A DNA stretch of 64,000 bases from Xylogone sp. PMI_703 (lineage: Eukaryota > Ascomycota > Leotiomycetes). Position numbers and translations under genes: made by a program. Of the stretch, positions 1 to 10,001 are shown one piece after another; position 1 is the first letter of the stretch; each line of letters begins with the position of its first letter. The notes under the pieces are model-generated. The model ran no database searches and had not been told where the DNA came from. It was given only the letters and a program-made list of their open reading frames with translations. The stretch is from the NCBI GenBank assembly GCA_021399445.1, contig JAJTUQ010000002.1, positions 1,488,001 to 1,552,000 of the forward strand. Reading direction: 5' to 3'.

Positions 1-61
1 CAACTAAGTCCAGCTACATAAGCATTCGCCCTGATAAGGAGCAGGACGGAACAAATGATCA

Positions 62-467
62 GGGGTACACTTAAATGCACACAGCGTTTACCTAAATGCA
101 CACCAATTTGTCCGATACCGGAGAAAATGCGCACAACACAACTGTAAGCACTTATATAAATTTATATTTAATCAGAGTAATCTGTACTGATCAATTACAT
201 TATAACCTTAGAGCTAATTTCTAATATAGGAGGTGTTATGGTATAAGTTACTCTATACAGGCTACAGGAGCCAACGACCGTAGGGCGTTGGCGATACTGT
301 GCAGCCCATACTGTACACTAATACGTATAATCTATTGTTTTACTCTCTGTAAAATGCTGTTTATATACTTGTACAAACACGTGATACTGTTTTGTTGGTT
401 CAAGCGCTTCCGATATCGGTGATTTGGTGTGCATTTAGGTAAACGCTGTGTGCATTTAAGTGTACCC
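62..467. mobile_element. Non-autonomous TIR transposon (MITE), 406 bp
   Basis: Positions 63-106 and 424-467 are perfect 44-bp inverted repeats starting GGGTACACTTAAATGCACAC. Imperfect pairing continues inwards to about 125 and 400. The 7-bp sequence ATGATCA flanks the element directly at 55-61 and 468-474 and is the likely target-site duplication (7-8 bp). Inside each arm the motif AAATGCACAC occurs twice. The interior has no open frame of use and no transposase, so the element would need enzyme from elsewhere. Long TIRs with a 7-9 bp duplication suggest a Mutator-like or hAT-like origin, but the superfamily is not settled. ATGATCA contains the palindrome TGATCA, so the exact border is uncertain by a base or two. 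Confidence 0.8.
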
Positions 468-474
468 ATGATCA

Positions 475-1024
475 AAAGTTGAAGCTGACTACATGCACAC
501 TAATGAATTTGATGGTAACCAATAGCGGATAGTCATCTGTAATCAAGCTTTTACTGTGGAGCGTTTGCCCTTCCCGTTATCGTATGACGGCCTTAAGGGC
601 TCAACTAGAGTATTACTCTAATAGGCAATTGCCCTCCTTGGATGAGTTGCAAAGTAGCACTGCCTCTATAGGCAATTGCCCTTCCCGAATGACCGGTAAT
701 TGCCGCCAGCTACCTCTTTGTATTATTACTGCTGACATTAAATAATATAGTCGCTATTTCGAGTTTGAATCTACTCAATTACCACTTTGAACTTTCCGGT
801 GGAAGCTTGTGGATCTTGTGCTGATAAATCACTGTACATTGAAAACCTCAATGGATGATGGCTAGGTTTGCAATATTTATAACCCATGTAAAGTATGCTT
901 GACAGTGACTTAACATACAATAAGAAGGCCACAGATTCAACTGAGAAGCAAGCCTTTATATCTATCACGTAAACTCGGCCTCGTCTAATATCCATTGACC
1001 CTAATTCTATTTTCAAAAGAAATT
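475..1024. other. Intergenic, short direct repeats
   Basis: No convincing gene. The 15-base sequence ATAGGCAATTGCCCT occurs at 621-635 and 668-682, and shorter relatives (TTGCCCTTCCCG, GGTAATTGCC) lie near 566 and 695. An open frame on the minus strand (771-1016) has no recognisable features. The last part presumably holds the promoter of the NmrA-like gene. Confidence 0.4.
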
Positions 1025-2002
1025 ATGCATACTCTTCAGTCTATACTTATTATCGGCGGAACCGGTGCATTTGGAAAATCGTTCTGCACTGCACTCACAG
1101 AACACAAAGAATATTTCTCCCGCATCGCTGTCTACCATGATATCTCGAGACCAACTGATGCAAATAAACGAAGTGTTCTCGATCGTCTCCACACAGCCGG
1201 GATCGAGATAGTAACCGGGAGTGCTTATGATGGTCATGAACAATACAACGGCTTTGACTGTGTCATGAGTTTTCTAGGAAATCATGCACTTCACGAGCAA
1301 CCAAGAATATTTGAGGCAGCTATAAAAGCCGGGGTTCGTCACTTTTACCCCAGCGAGTATGGCGCAGATCTCCTTGTAGGAGATAATTGGAATCAGCGCT
1401 ATTACAAATATAAGAGACTCACCCGTGAGTTCCTTGAGAAGAAAGCCGAGAGTATACCCGATCTTGGCTGGACTTACTTTCAACTTGGCCGCCTCACTGA
1501 GTGGTCCGTCCTCAGTCATTTCGGAATCGATAACAAAAATGCAACAGCCCGGATATACGGTCGTAGTACGGGTCGTCAGAGCCTTTTGAGTGTTGAAGAC
1601 AGTATTAAATATCTAATTGAAACCCTGAAGGACCCTTTACCGGACGTAAAAGAAGAAGCTGGAGCCACCAAAGGTCGACGGAGATCATATCGATTTCACG
1701 GTAGCTCACCTACTTGGCAAGAAATATTTGATATCCTGAAGCGAATTACTGGTAGGGAGTACCAAGTCACCTATCTAGATGTTGAGAGCGCCAAACATGA
1801 GGAGGCAGACGCAATTCGCGAAGGAGACGTGGATAAGGAGTTGAGTGCAAGTCACAAGTTGATTCAAGGTCGAGAGGGAACCCTCTTACCAGAACCATGG
1901 GACAATGATCGTTTCCCGTTTGTGAAACCTGAACCGGTAGAAGAGACACTAGCAGCTGCGTTTCAGAACGAAGATTATAGGAAGTTTTATGGGTTGTCAT
2001 AA
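1025..2002 (+). CDS. NmrA-like / isoflavone reductase-like NAD(P)-binding protein
   Basis: Single-exon gene for about 325 residues. The N-terminus has a Rossmann nucleotide-binding motif, IIGGTGAFG (residues about 9-17). It is followed by the pattern typical of the NmrA/isoflavone reductase subfamily: GFDCVMSFLG, then RHFYPSEYGADL, the segment that leads into the substrate pocket. The length (about 300-330) fits this atypical short-chain dehydrogenase group. Members either reduce aromatic or phenylpropanoid substrates with NADPH or act as redox-sensing regulators; sequence alone does not decide. The ATG at 1025 is chosen because the frame upstream opens only with a TTG codon and the Rossmann strand begins directly after it. 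It converges with the aldo/keto reductase downstream and heads a run of oxidoreductase genes, which favours a metabolic role. Confidence 0.85.
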   Translation: MHTLQSILIIGGTGAFGKSFCTALTEHKEYFSRIAVYHDISRPTDANKRSVLDRLHTAGIEIVTGSAYDGHEQYNGFDCVMSFLGNHALHEQPRIFEAAIKAGVRHFYPSEYGADLLVGDNWNQRYYKYKRLTREFLEKKAESIPDLGWTYFQLGRLTEWSVLSHFGIDNKNATARIYGRSTGRQSLLSVEDSIKYLIETLKDPLPDVKEEAGATKGRRRSYRFHGSSPTWQEIFDILKRITGREYQVTYLDVESAKHEEADAIREGDVDKELSASHKLIQGREGTLLPEPWDNDRFPFVKPEPVEETLAAAFQNEDYRKFYGLS

Positions 2003-2861
2003 TACTTTTAAAAGAAATTAAATGGTTTTCTAAGACGGATTTTCACATTTAGGGTTATACGCATACAAAATTCACTAGTTAAGTAATAATACGATTGGAA
2101 TTGATAGTGAATAGGTTATTGGTTTCCAAGCAAGAGATCTACCCATAAATAATGCATTCCATATCTGTAGATGTGCTTAAGGTACTTCGCAGGCCGCACG
2201 CCACTTTTACGGCGTTATAGTCGTTTAGAATCATAACAGTCCTAATTCTCTAATTGAATTCTGTGCGAATGAGAATACGATCATTCAATTCAATGATCCG
2301 ATCCATTAATGCTGAATAAGTTTTATTCACCTCGGCTATAAATAACATGATCTACTATGAACGTTTCAATAAGTTCATTTACTTTATTTTCTGGGCTGAA
2401 TGTGTTAGTTGTAGTCTTGTAGAAGGAAATTCCGGGAAAATACAGGGATATACAGAACCATTGAATTGCTTAATGAGTCTACAACTACAATTGAACCTAT
2501 ATACAGTAGAGTTCCAGCTACACAGAACTATACAGGCCGATAATAACTGTCTCAACAATAGTATATGGCATACAATTGAGCCCTAGTGGCACACCCTAAT
2601 CGTTTCAAATGGTCTATGGTTTCAAAATAAGATTGACACTTCAGTCCGGTGTGATTACAGTTCATTGCAACAGTCCGGCCAATCTAATTTTGACCATACC
2701 CAAAGTTAAACCATCACTTTCAATCTAACTCTATGGTTTCTAACTCTATAATTTGGAAGAATCCGACAACCTCGACAGAGACTTTCTAGAGCTTGGGGTA
2801 ATTGAGATAGCCTTGCTAGCAGAATCGTATTTGATGAGGTGAGGAATAGAGGTGAATGATT
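2003..2861. other. Convergent intergenic region, no gene seen
   Basis: This AT-rich 859-bp stretch separates the stop codons of two convergent genes and should contain both 3' ends. Short open frames (for example 2347-2586) show no domain or signal. No repeat or RNA gene was recognised. Confidence 0.4.
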
Positions 2862-3996
2862 TCAATTGCCAAACAGCACTTTCTCGGTATCGTAACTGTA
2901 GTTTATATCCAGATGCCAATAGTTTGGCGCATCCGCCTTCTTAACCAACCAAGCTTTATCCAATGCTTCCAACACCTCCTCTGGCAGCGGGCCTTTCTCA
3001 AGATCTTTCAAGTTACTTTCCAGTTGCTGATAACTACTAACACCGATAATGATTCCATCATTCCCGTCTCGAATTTTCAATGCACTATGATGGTGAAGCC
3101 ATCTCAAAGCAGTTTCGACTAAAGTCAGTCCATGCTTGTGCACAACTGGTTCGATAATGCTCAATGCTTCGAAGCTACTATCTTTAAAATATCTCTTCCG
3201 ATACGTCGGTCCAAAACCCGAGGCATCGCTGAACCTTCCTTCAGCAGGTGCAGCATCGGTTTTATATTTTCCACTTAGAAGACCTCCCGCAATAGGATTG
3301 TAGACCACAATATCAAGGCCATAACGGCGGCAGGCAGGTATAAGCTCTGGCTCGATAGAACGGGTAATGCAGTTATACATTCCTTCATAAATAGTCGGCA
3401 GTACCCACTTATTGTGTTTGCACGTCATGACTATTTCAGCCACCTCGAAGGCAGAGAAGTTTGAGAGACCAAACTCGACAAATTTGTCCCTATCAGTGTG
3501 AATACTGGTAGCCGTAAGAATCAGGAATAAAACCTTACATCTTGTGTAGTTTATCTACTGCTTCAAGTGTCTCTGCAAATGGGACTGAACGATCCTGTCT
3601 CGCGTATTAACTTCAGCGGCAATTTTCTGAAAGGGAACATACCGGAGCGTGTAAATAAAATATGTCCACGCGATCTGTCCCTAAGTCTTTTAGGCTGCTC
3701 TCAAACTGCTCGACCAGAGATTTTGGTTTATGCATCCCCGGTTGATTTGGATATACTTTTGTGGCTAATTTCAGCCCCCTTTCCTTCCATTTGGCTTCCC
3801 TAGTAAATGGTTCTTGTGTACCGCCACCATAAATGCGAGCAGTGTCTACTTCAAAATAGCCTTCAGCTTGGAATTTATCGAGGCACCTGTTGTATTCATC
3901 CAATGATGTGATACGGGCCCCTGCAGCGACGTTGGGACCGAATGTTGCCAAGCCCAAGATAATCCTGGGTTTGGGAGATGAGTCGTTAGGAGGCAT
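2862..3996 (-). CDS. Aldo/keto reductase, AKR7 (aflatoxin aldehyde reductase) type
   Basis: Three exons on the minus strand: 3996-3643, 3594-3539 and 3489-2862. The 48- and 49-bp introns begin GTATGT and GTAAGG and end CAG and TAG. Joined, they encode about 345 residues. The catalytic tetrad of aldo/keto reductases is visible: Asp51 and Tyr56 in VDTARIY, Lys80 in ATKVYP and His116 in FYLHAP. Downstream, GLSNFSAFEVAEI and YNPIAGGLLSGKY are typical of the AKR7 group of NADPH-dependent aldehyde reductases, which detoxify dialdehydes and other carbonyls in the cytosol. Without splicing the frame is broken twice, so the introns are required. It shares a 651-bp divergent promoter region with the aldehyde dehydrogenase gene. 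The natural substrate cannot be read from sequence. Confidence 0.9.
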
Positions 3997-4124
3997 ATTG
4001 ATAGATGGTTACTTCTTTTCTCTACAAGCAATAGAAAGAACAAAGCACTATTCATGTACGGCGTTGCTTGGTAAAATTATTCATAAATATTTGATTTTTG
4101 AAATCACTTTTTATAGGGATGGAT

Positions 4125-4192
4125 GAGAGTCCACGCAGTGGTCAGAAACTAGAGTTACGAGAGTCTACACAGTGGTCAGAGACTAGGAGTAC
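4125..4192. repeat. 34-bp tandem duplication
   Basis: Two adjacent 34-base units, 4125-4158 and 4159-4192, both begin GAGAGT and share CAGTGGTCAGA. They differ at a few positions. They lie about 130 bp upstream of the reductase start codon. Confidence 0.7.
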
Positions 4193-4444
4193 TTAGCTGT
4201 AGCGGATTAGTGATCAGTGGCCCTACGAACTTCAGTGACTACATAAGCTCTACATAGGTATATACTTCAAAATGTCGGTTGCTTGAATTTCAAGAAGCAA
4301 AGATATTAATGATCATAGCTATTGCAAATTGGATGATGACTCGCTATGCCTCCCGGAGGTCAGTTGCTCTACATTCCTCCGCTCCCTTCCACGCACTCTC
4401 CGACCACATTCATAACATTCTATTTCCATCCGCGGCATACTCTG

Positions 4445-4460
4445 CTCTTCCGCGGAAGAG
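4445..4460. promoter_or_regulatory. Perfect palindrome CTCTTCCGCGGAAGAG
   Basis: This 16-bp perfect inverted repeat contains the core TCCGCGGA. Zn2Cys6 fungal activators commonly bind inverted CGG half-sites, and yeast Pdr1/Pdr3 recognise TCCGCGGA. It lies 188 bp upstream of the aldehyde dehydrogenase start, inside the divergent promoter. The 10-bp core TTCCGCGGAA recurs upstream of the CoA-transferase gene. Binding by any factor is inferred. Confidence 0.55.
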
Positions 4461-4647
4461 ACGGAAGAGGACGTTGAAAGCTGGATAATCGAACTCCGAT
4501 CTGTTTGACCCAAGCTGTCTCCCACATCCCTTACGGTAGGTTATCACGTGCCTATTAACTGTTCAACTTAGATCCGATATAGCTGAGTTCAGATTACGCA
4601 TTACCAGGAGAAGCAACATTCATTCTTAACCTTTCCCCATAACTGCC

Positions 4648-6126
4648 ATGGCGGCCACTCTCCCCAGCACCGAGGCATCGTTGCCCACACACTTCGATCT
4701 GTTCTATGGAGGCACCTGGTGCACCCCACGACAGAATGAGTACAAAGAGACTTACAACCCTGGGAATGGACAGGTAATTCAACGCATTGCACAGGCTACT
4801 GAGAGCGACGTTGATGCTGCGGCGGAAGCTGCACACGCAGCTTTCCTCAAATGGCGTACAACTCCACCAACGGAGCGAGCCTCGCTGTTACGACGAGCAG
4901 CAGAACGACTACGACAGCACGGTAACGAGCTGGCTCTACTCGATGCCCTTAATACTGGCAATCCAGTGGCAGAAATGCTCGCAGATGCCAATGTAGCCGC
5001 TGCTAACCTCGATTACTTCGCAGGCCTTATTCCCATGCTCAAGGGCGACACCATTCCACAAAGTTCTGACAGCTTTCACTATACAGTACGCGAGCCTCTT
5101 GGGGTTGTTGCACGTATCATCGCCTTCAATCACCCAGTTATGTTCGCCGGGTCAAAGCTGGCCGCACCTCTAGCTGCTGGCAATACTGTTATCATTAAGC
5201 CGCCAGATCAAGCGCCACTATCGTGTCTTCGCCTAGCTGAGATCCTCTCAGATATCTTCCCGCCAGGTGTCGTCAGCATCTTACCCGGCGGCAAGACATG
5301 CGGACAAGCGCTTACCACACATCCCCTAGTTAAGAAAGTAACCTTGATTGGCAGCGTAACCACGGGAAAGGCGATCCAGCGAGCCGCCTCCAGCTCACTG
5401 AAGCCCACGCTGCTCGAGCTGGGCGGCAAGAATGCCCTCATCGCGTTTCCGGACGCTGATATCGATAAAGTCGTCGAGGGCGTAGCACGGGGCATGAATT
5501 TCACCTGGGCTGGCCAGTCATGCGGCTCTACCTCGCGAGTCTTCTTACACGATTCACACCACGATGCTGTGCTCGCGCGTGTTGTTTCCCTCGTTGAGAG
5601 CATGTATCGGCCTGGCGTGCCAACCGAAATGGCGACAACCATGGGGCCGCTCATTAATAAAGCTGCTCAAGATCGTGTAATGTCGTACATCGATTCAGCA
5701 CGGGCTGAGGGTGCACGACTGCTTGCAGGAGGCGGTATCCCTCCGGCATCAGCGAGTACTCAGGGAGGCTTCTTCGTCCAACCCACCATCTTTGCGGATG
5801 TCACGCCCCATATGCGTATCGCCCGCGAAGAGATTTTTGGCCCAGTCATGGCCGTGTTTCGCTGGAAAGACGAGGAGCAGCTGCTCGAGCAGGTCAATTC
5901 AACTCAGTATGGACTGACAGCATCCATTTACACGCGAGATCTCGTAACGGCAACCAGAGTGGCTGGTCGCGTCGAGGCAGGCTTCATCTGGGTCAACCAA
6001 GTGAGCAGACATTTCCTTGGGGTGCCGTTTGGTGGTGTTAAGGAATCGGGTATGGGTCGTGAAGAGAGTCTGGAGGAGCTATTGGATTTCACTCAGATTA
6101 AGAGCATTAATATCAGTCTAGTGTAG
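4648..6126 (+). CDS. NAD(P)-dependent aldehyde dehydrogenase
   Basis: An intronless gene for 492 residues, the normal size of the ALDH superfamily. It oxidises an aldehyde to the carboxylic acid with NAD(P)+. Visible active-site residues are Asn161 (IAFNHP), the general base Glu257 in LELGGKN and the nucleophile Cys292 in GQSCGS. The cofactor-binding segment VTLIGSVTTGK and the C-terminal EEIFGPVMAVF and PFGGVKESGMGRE motifs are intact. The overall pattern resembles betaine-aldehyde or broad-specificity fungal ALDHs. There is no obvious targeting peptide, so it is probably cytosolic. The ATG at 4648 has an A/C-rich lead and begins just ahead of the conserved N-terminal domain. Sharing a promoter region with an aldehyde reductase suggests that both respond to aldehyde stress or act in one catabolic route. 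Confidence 0.93.
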   Translation: MAATLPSTEASLPTHFDLFYGGTWCTPRQNEYKETYNPGNGQVIQRIAQATESDVDAAAEAAHAAFLKWRTTPPTERASLLRRAAERLRQHGNELALLDALNTGNPVAEMLADANVAAANLDYFAGLIPMLKGDTIPQSSDSFHYTVREPLGVVARIIAFNHPVMFAGSKLAAPLAAGNTVIIKPPDQAPLSCLRLAEILSDIFPPGVVSILPGGKTCGQALTTHPLVKKVTLIGSVTTGKAIQRAASSSLKPTLLELGGKNALIAFPDADIDKVVEGVARGMNFTWAGQSCGSTSRVFLHDSHHDAVLARVVSLVESMYRPGVPTEMATTMGPLINKAAQDRVMSYIDSARAEGARLLAGGGIPPASASTQGGFFVQPTIFADVTPHMRIAREEIFGPVMAVFRWKDEEQLLEQVNSTQYGLTASIYTRDLVTATRVAGRVEAGFIWVNQVSRHFLGVPFGGVKESGMGREESLEELLDFTQIKSINISLV

Positions 6127-7470
6127 TTGCTGCAGAGCTGTGGGAGAGGTCATTTTATATGAGTACATGATGTTCTATATCATTGGCCAAAACATTGTGG
6201 ATCCTTCCGTTATACGATTATGTCATCAAATGGAGGGATTTCATTGGCTGTCATATGCGCTGTGTTCTCATTGGTGTTTGGCATTCGTTTTTATTGGACA
6301 GGTAATTCCTTGCCGATGTTATTGGTTTGGCATTCGTCCACCAAGTCCAGAGCCTTCCAAGCTTACAGACCATAATCAAATACAGAGCCATAGGAGGTCA
6401 ATAGCCCAAATACTTACAGAGATGGATAAGACATTACACTCTATAGATTTTGAACCAAATATGCGGATGGAGCCGAAGTTGAATGAAATTATCACGTGAC
6501 TTTAAGGGCTGCGAACGCAACATGTAATCTACAAGTAGATCAATAATTCTTTTCTTTACATTAATTGAATATTTAAAGTTGAAAGGTATTTAGACTTTCG
6601 GATAGAGATTGGGATATCTTTTTATGATCTAAAACCCCAGAGTCAATCACTTCTTCATACAGGGATAGTAACCTTAAGATTTACTATCTAGTCTACATCT
6701 ATTCCTACCTTAAATCATAGACAATTTTGGCTATAAGGCGGGATGATATAATCATTGAATCACTGCATGTCTCTTTCTGTTCTATTCCGCGGAAAGCAAT
6801 AGCCGGCTTCCCCGCAAGGAGAGACACCAAAAGTTACTGTTTAGTAATCTAGTAAGGTTGAGGATTTTGTATTCCTTCTCTCTTCTTATGTCATCTCCTA
6901 TAATATTACCAAATTAAAACAGCCCGATAGATGACATAAGTTAATAACTGAAAAGTCTCGATTGAAAACACTTCCTGTGTTTTCCCGTATAACTCACTGT
7001 AGTAGTCTCCCTCTCTAGTCACCAAATACAATGATTATTCATCCTGATCAATTCTATTGTAATATTTAACGTACTTTATAGCTGAATAAGTGTAAAAAAG
7101 TTTTTGGTACAAAGTAGAAGCAAGTTATTTAACGATCTGGGCATAAACTTCTCGGCTAAGCGGGACTCCATAGAATAAGACCTCGGGCCCTTAAAGTATT
7201 ATAGATCTGAACCAATGGGAAATGGTCCTAAATGTTTCAAGTATGCCGGAGCGGGGTTGGTAGATTGTAGATCAACGAGCATCGTGGGAGTATAAATCAG
7301 CATGTTGCACTCATTATAAATAATCTATACGTTCAGGGTGGAAATAACCTGCAGCGAGGTGCCTTTTATTCCGCTCCCCTTTCTGATTCTAAGCTAGAAT
7401 TCAATATTTTAACAGATTCCAAATACATTTATCTTTTACTGGATAGGATAACTTTGCAGTTATCCTCAAA
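6127..7470. other. Intergenic region upstream of the CoA-transferase gene
   Basis: AT-rich, with no supported gene. An open frame at 6140-6499 lacks recognisable features. The only notable element is a TTCCGCGGAA palindrome at 6785-6794. A CACGTG lies at about 6494. Confidence 0.4.
6785..6794. promoter_or_regulatory. TTCCGCGGAA palindrome, second copy
   Basis: A 10-bp perfect palindrome identical to the core at 4448-4457. It lies about 680 bp upstream of the CoA-transferase start codon. I saw this full 10-bp form only at these two places, both in promoters of the putative catabolic genes. A shared Zn2Cys6 regulator is an inference. Confidence 0.45.
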
Positions 7471-9257
7471 ATGGTACGTGAACATGAAGTTGCTCCCTCC
7501 CCCGACGTCTACGGTCCAGGGACATTTACGGACGTGAATGTCTTGCCGGTACCGGAAGACGCTCATCGTATCTTTGAGATTCTTGCCAGAAAGACGCCAG
7601 GCTTCACCCAAGACAAGGATGTCTGGAACACAGTCAAGTTTGAGGGCCATGAAGGAAGCATGATACCAGGCCCTCTCAAATCACCAATCATGGCAGGTAT
7701 TGTCCATGCAATGATTGGCGTTGTGGGTAATGAGCTGTTGGAAATAAGGGACGGTAAACCAGCGAAGCACGGTAGTGTTACGGTCAATACTGATCACGCC
7801 GCCATGTGGCTTGGTACACCCACGTTGGCTTATGTTAACGGGGTCAAAGTCACGACTCTTATTAAGGAAAACGCTCTCAAGAAGATATTTCAGCTAGATC
7901 TTGAGAGAGAAGCCTTTACAGGCCTTGCAGCTCGCACAACGGCCATTTATCCAACTAAGGATCCGAGGGTTTGGTATCAGTTACATGGTTCCTTTGACGG
8001 TAAGGGGCTGTTGCAGTCAATGGGCATTGATACCAACGTACATATGGACTCATTACAAGATCGATATGATTATATTAGCAAGCACGTCCGGAAGTGGAGT
8101 CCGGACGAGCTGGAGATGCATTCAGTCAAGTATGGCCTCTGTGGTAGCATCTGCTATACGCCGGAAGGATGGAGGAAAACAGAAATGGGGAGACGTTTGA
8201 ACGCGCATCCGTTAATCGATTACACACGCGAAAGTTATGCAGTACCAACTCCGCCGATCCCGCTTCCAGTGCTAGGGGATAAACGGCCCTTGGCAGGAAT
8301 TAAAATCCTAGAGATGGTGCGTGTTGTTTCGGCGCCAACATTAGGTGTTACTTTGGCGTCTTACGGAGCAGATGTTATTAGAGTTCAATGCAAGGATCTA
8401 CCGGACCTGAATGTAAGAAGCTCACTTGATAAGAGTGGCTAAATTACTGAAGCTAAAAACCTTTCGTCTAGATCTTCCAGCTAACGTTGAACGCGGGGAA
8501 ACGTACTATGGACCTAGATATCAACCAGGAAGGTGATATGGCTCGTCTCCGGGAACTCCTAGAGGATGCCGACGTCTTTATTGAAGGTTACCGCCCCGGT
8601 TCCCTTGCCCGGAGGGGTCTTGGTCTAAAGGATGCATTGGAAATCGCAGCCCGACGAAATAAAGGGATCATATATGTAGAAGAGAATTGTTATGGCCAGG
8701 ACGGACCATTCGCTGAACGGGTTGGCTGGCAGCAGGTTGCAGATGCGGCTTCCGGGGCTTCCTATGTTATGGGTCGATATCAAGGCTTTGAAGCAGGGAA
8801 AAGTGTTCTTCCTCCCTTCCCAATATCTGATATGACAGCCGGGCTAAACGGGGCACTGGGGACAATGATGGCCATCCGTGATCGTGCTCTCAAGGGCGGA
8901 TCCTACCATGTGGTCACCTCCTTGGTCGCGGCGATTGCGAGCTCACTCGAACCAGAGATTGGTCTCTACCCCATGGATGCCTTGGACAAAGTCAATGAGA
9001 AGTTTAAATGGATCCCAGCCACTCCTGAAGAGTTTGCTGTTGAGACGTGGGTACACGTTGTTGATGGTTGGGAGAGAGTCTTCCCGGAATACGTCGCCCA
9101 AGATTCGCCTTTCCTGACAGCTTTTGACGAGACTCCATGGGGCCGAGTAGATATACTCAAGCCTGTTGCTAAACTTGGGGATGATGAAGCAACCCCACGG
9201 TGGGAAAGTGGTCCAATGCCGAACTGCTACTATGGACGGAACATTACTTGGCGTTAG
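7471..9257 (+). CDS. CaiB/BaiF-type family III CoA-transferase
   Basis: Two exons, 7471-8412 and 8472-9257. The 59-bp phase-0 intron starts GTAAGA and ends CTAG, and the product is about 575 residues. Family III CoA-transferases move CoA between carboxylic acids. Characteristic segments are LAGIKILEM, ASYGADVIRV, then across the splice TLNAGKRTMDLD, DADVFIEGYRPGSL and RRNKGIIYVEENCYGQDGPF. Fungal members are often longer than the 400-residue bacterial CaiB and carry an extra N-terminal half, as here (residues 1 to about 270, related to the C-terminal part of the fold). Unspliced, the frame ends at 8442, so the intron is needed. Placed next to an aldehyde dehydrogenase, it may activate the resulting acid. 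The substrate is unknown. Confidence 0.88.
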
Positions 9258-10001
9258 AGATGAATAATAGTCATTCCAATTGAGCCAAATTAGAAACTTT
9301 AAGTTGGTAGAACCTTAATGAGACGTGACGTAAATCCCGGACTAGTCGGACACCAAGTCCCACTGAGCATTAAGTTTCACCACAAATTGAACAAAATCAC
9401 ATTTTAACTTTCTAATTGCAAAATATTGCAATAAGCGCATACTAGGAGGCGTGAGGCGTCACGCTTCAAGGATATGTAATCACTACACAAAATCTTCTGC
9501 GATAGAATCTTTTGCATAACTTAGGCTTACAGTTATATAATTTACACCCGTTGACGCAGGCGTTTCGCATCAGCTCAAGTATAATCAAGATCGTAGGTTA
9601 AAAGCCTACTAAGCGAGCGACTCTAGTTAATATCTTATTAAGGAAGAGATTCTGTAATACTGGATTTACTTCTAACTAATACACATTATTTTGCATTCAC
9701 CCTACTCACCTAAACTAAGAAGATGTGCCGTCGTTAACTGAAATGCGGACGAACCATCATAAGTGCCAAGTGCTAAGGTACCTCTATCCGCATTGGGGTA
9801 TATCCACATTGGGATATCTAGAGGTCGTGTCGGGATACTAAACCGCGTAATGACCTCCAGCTGTTATAAAATGTAAAACATCGTACTTCTATTTTCTTTG
9901 CCTCTTTTTCCCCATAGTTGGATATACCACAAATTTTGTACACTGTACGCACGCCCTTAATCGTCATCAGATTCTCCCCTTACAGCCGTGCATACTTGAC
10001 C
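9258..10001. other. Intergenic region, small hairpins
   Basis: No gene seen. Two small inverted repeats are visible: GCGTGA/TCACGC around 9449-9464, and a 46-bp stretch bounded by ACCTCTA (9780) and TAGAGGT (9825) with an internal repeated ATTGGG. The latter lies about 180 bp upstream of the next gene. Confidence 0.35.

Larger units (their letters stand above)
3997..4647. promoter_or_regulatory. Divergent promoter region, AKR / ALDH
   Basis: This interval lies between the start codons of the reductase (-) and the dehydrogenase (+), so it must drive both. It contains a tandem duplication (4125-4192), a 16-bp perfect palindrome (4445-4460), a nearby half-similar TCCGCGGC at 4430-4437 and a CACGTG at about 4545. 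Core promoter elements were not identified. Confidence 0.5.

Noticed and set aside
771..1016. 81-codon minus-strand frame upstream of the NmrA-like gene
   Set aside because: No signal peptide or domain. It overlaps the probable promoter of a well-supported gene.
995..1024. N-terminal extension of the NmrA-like protein
   Set aside because: It begins with TTG. The ATG at 1025 directly precedes the conserved Rossmann strand.
6140..6499. 119-codon frame after the aldehyde dehydrogenase gene
   Set aside because: It starts 14 bp after the stop codon in AT-rich DNA, has no recognisable motif and its composition is erratic.
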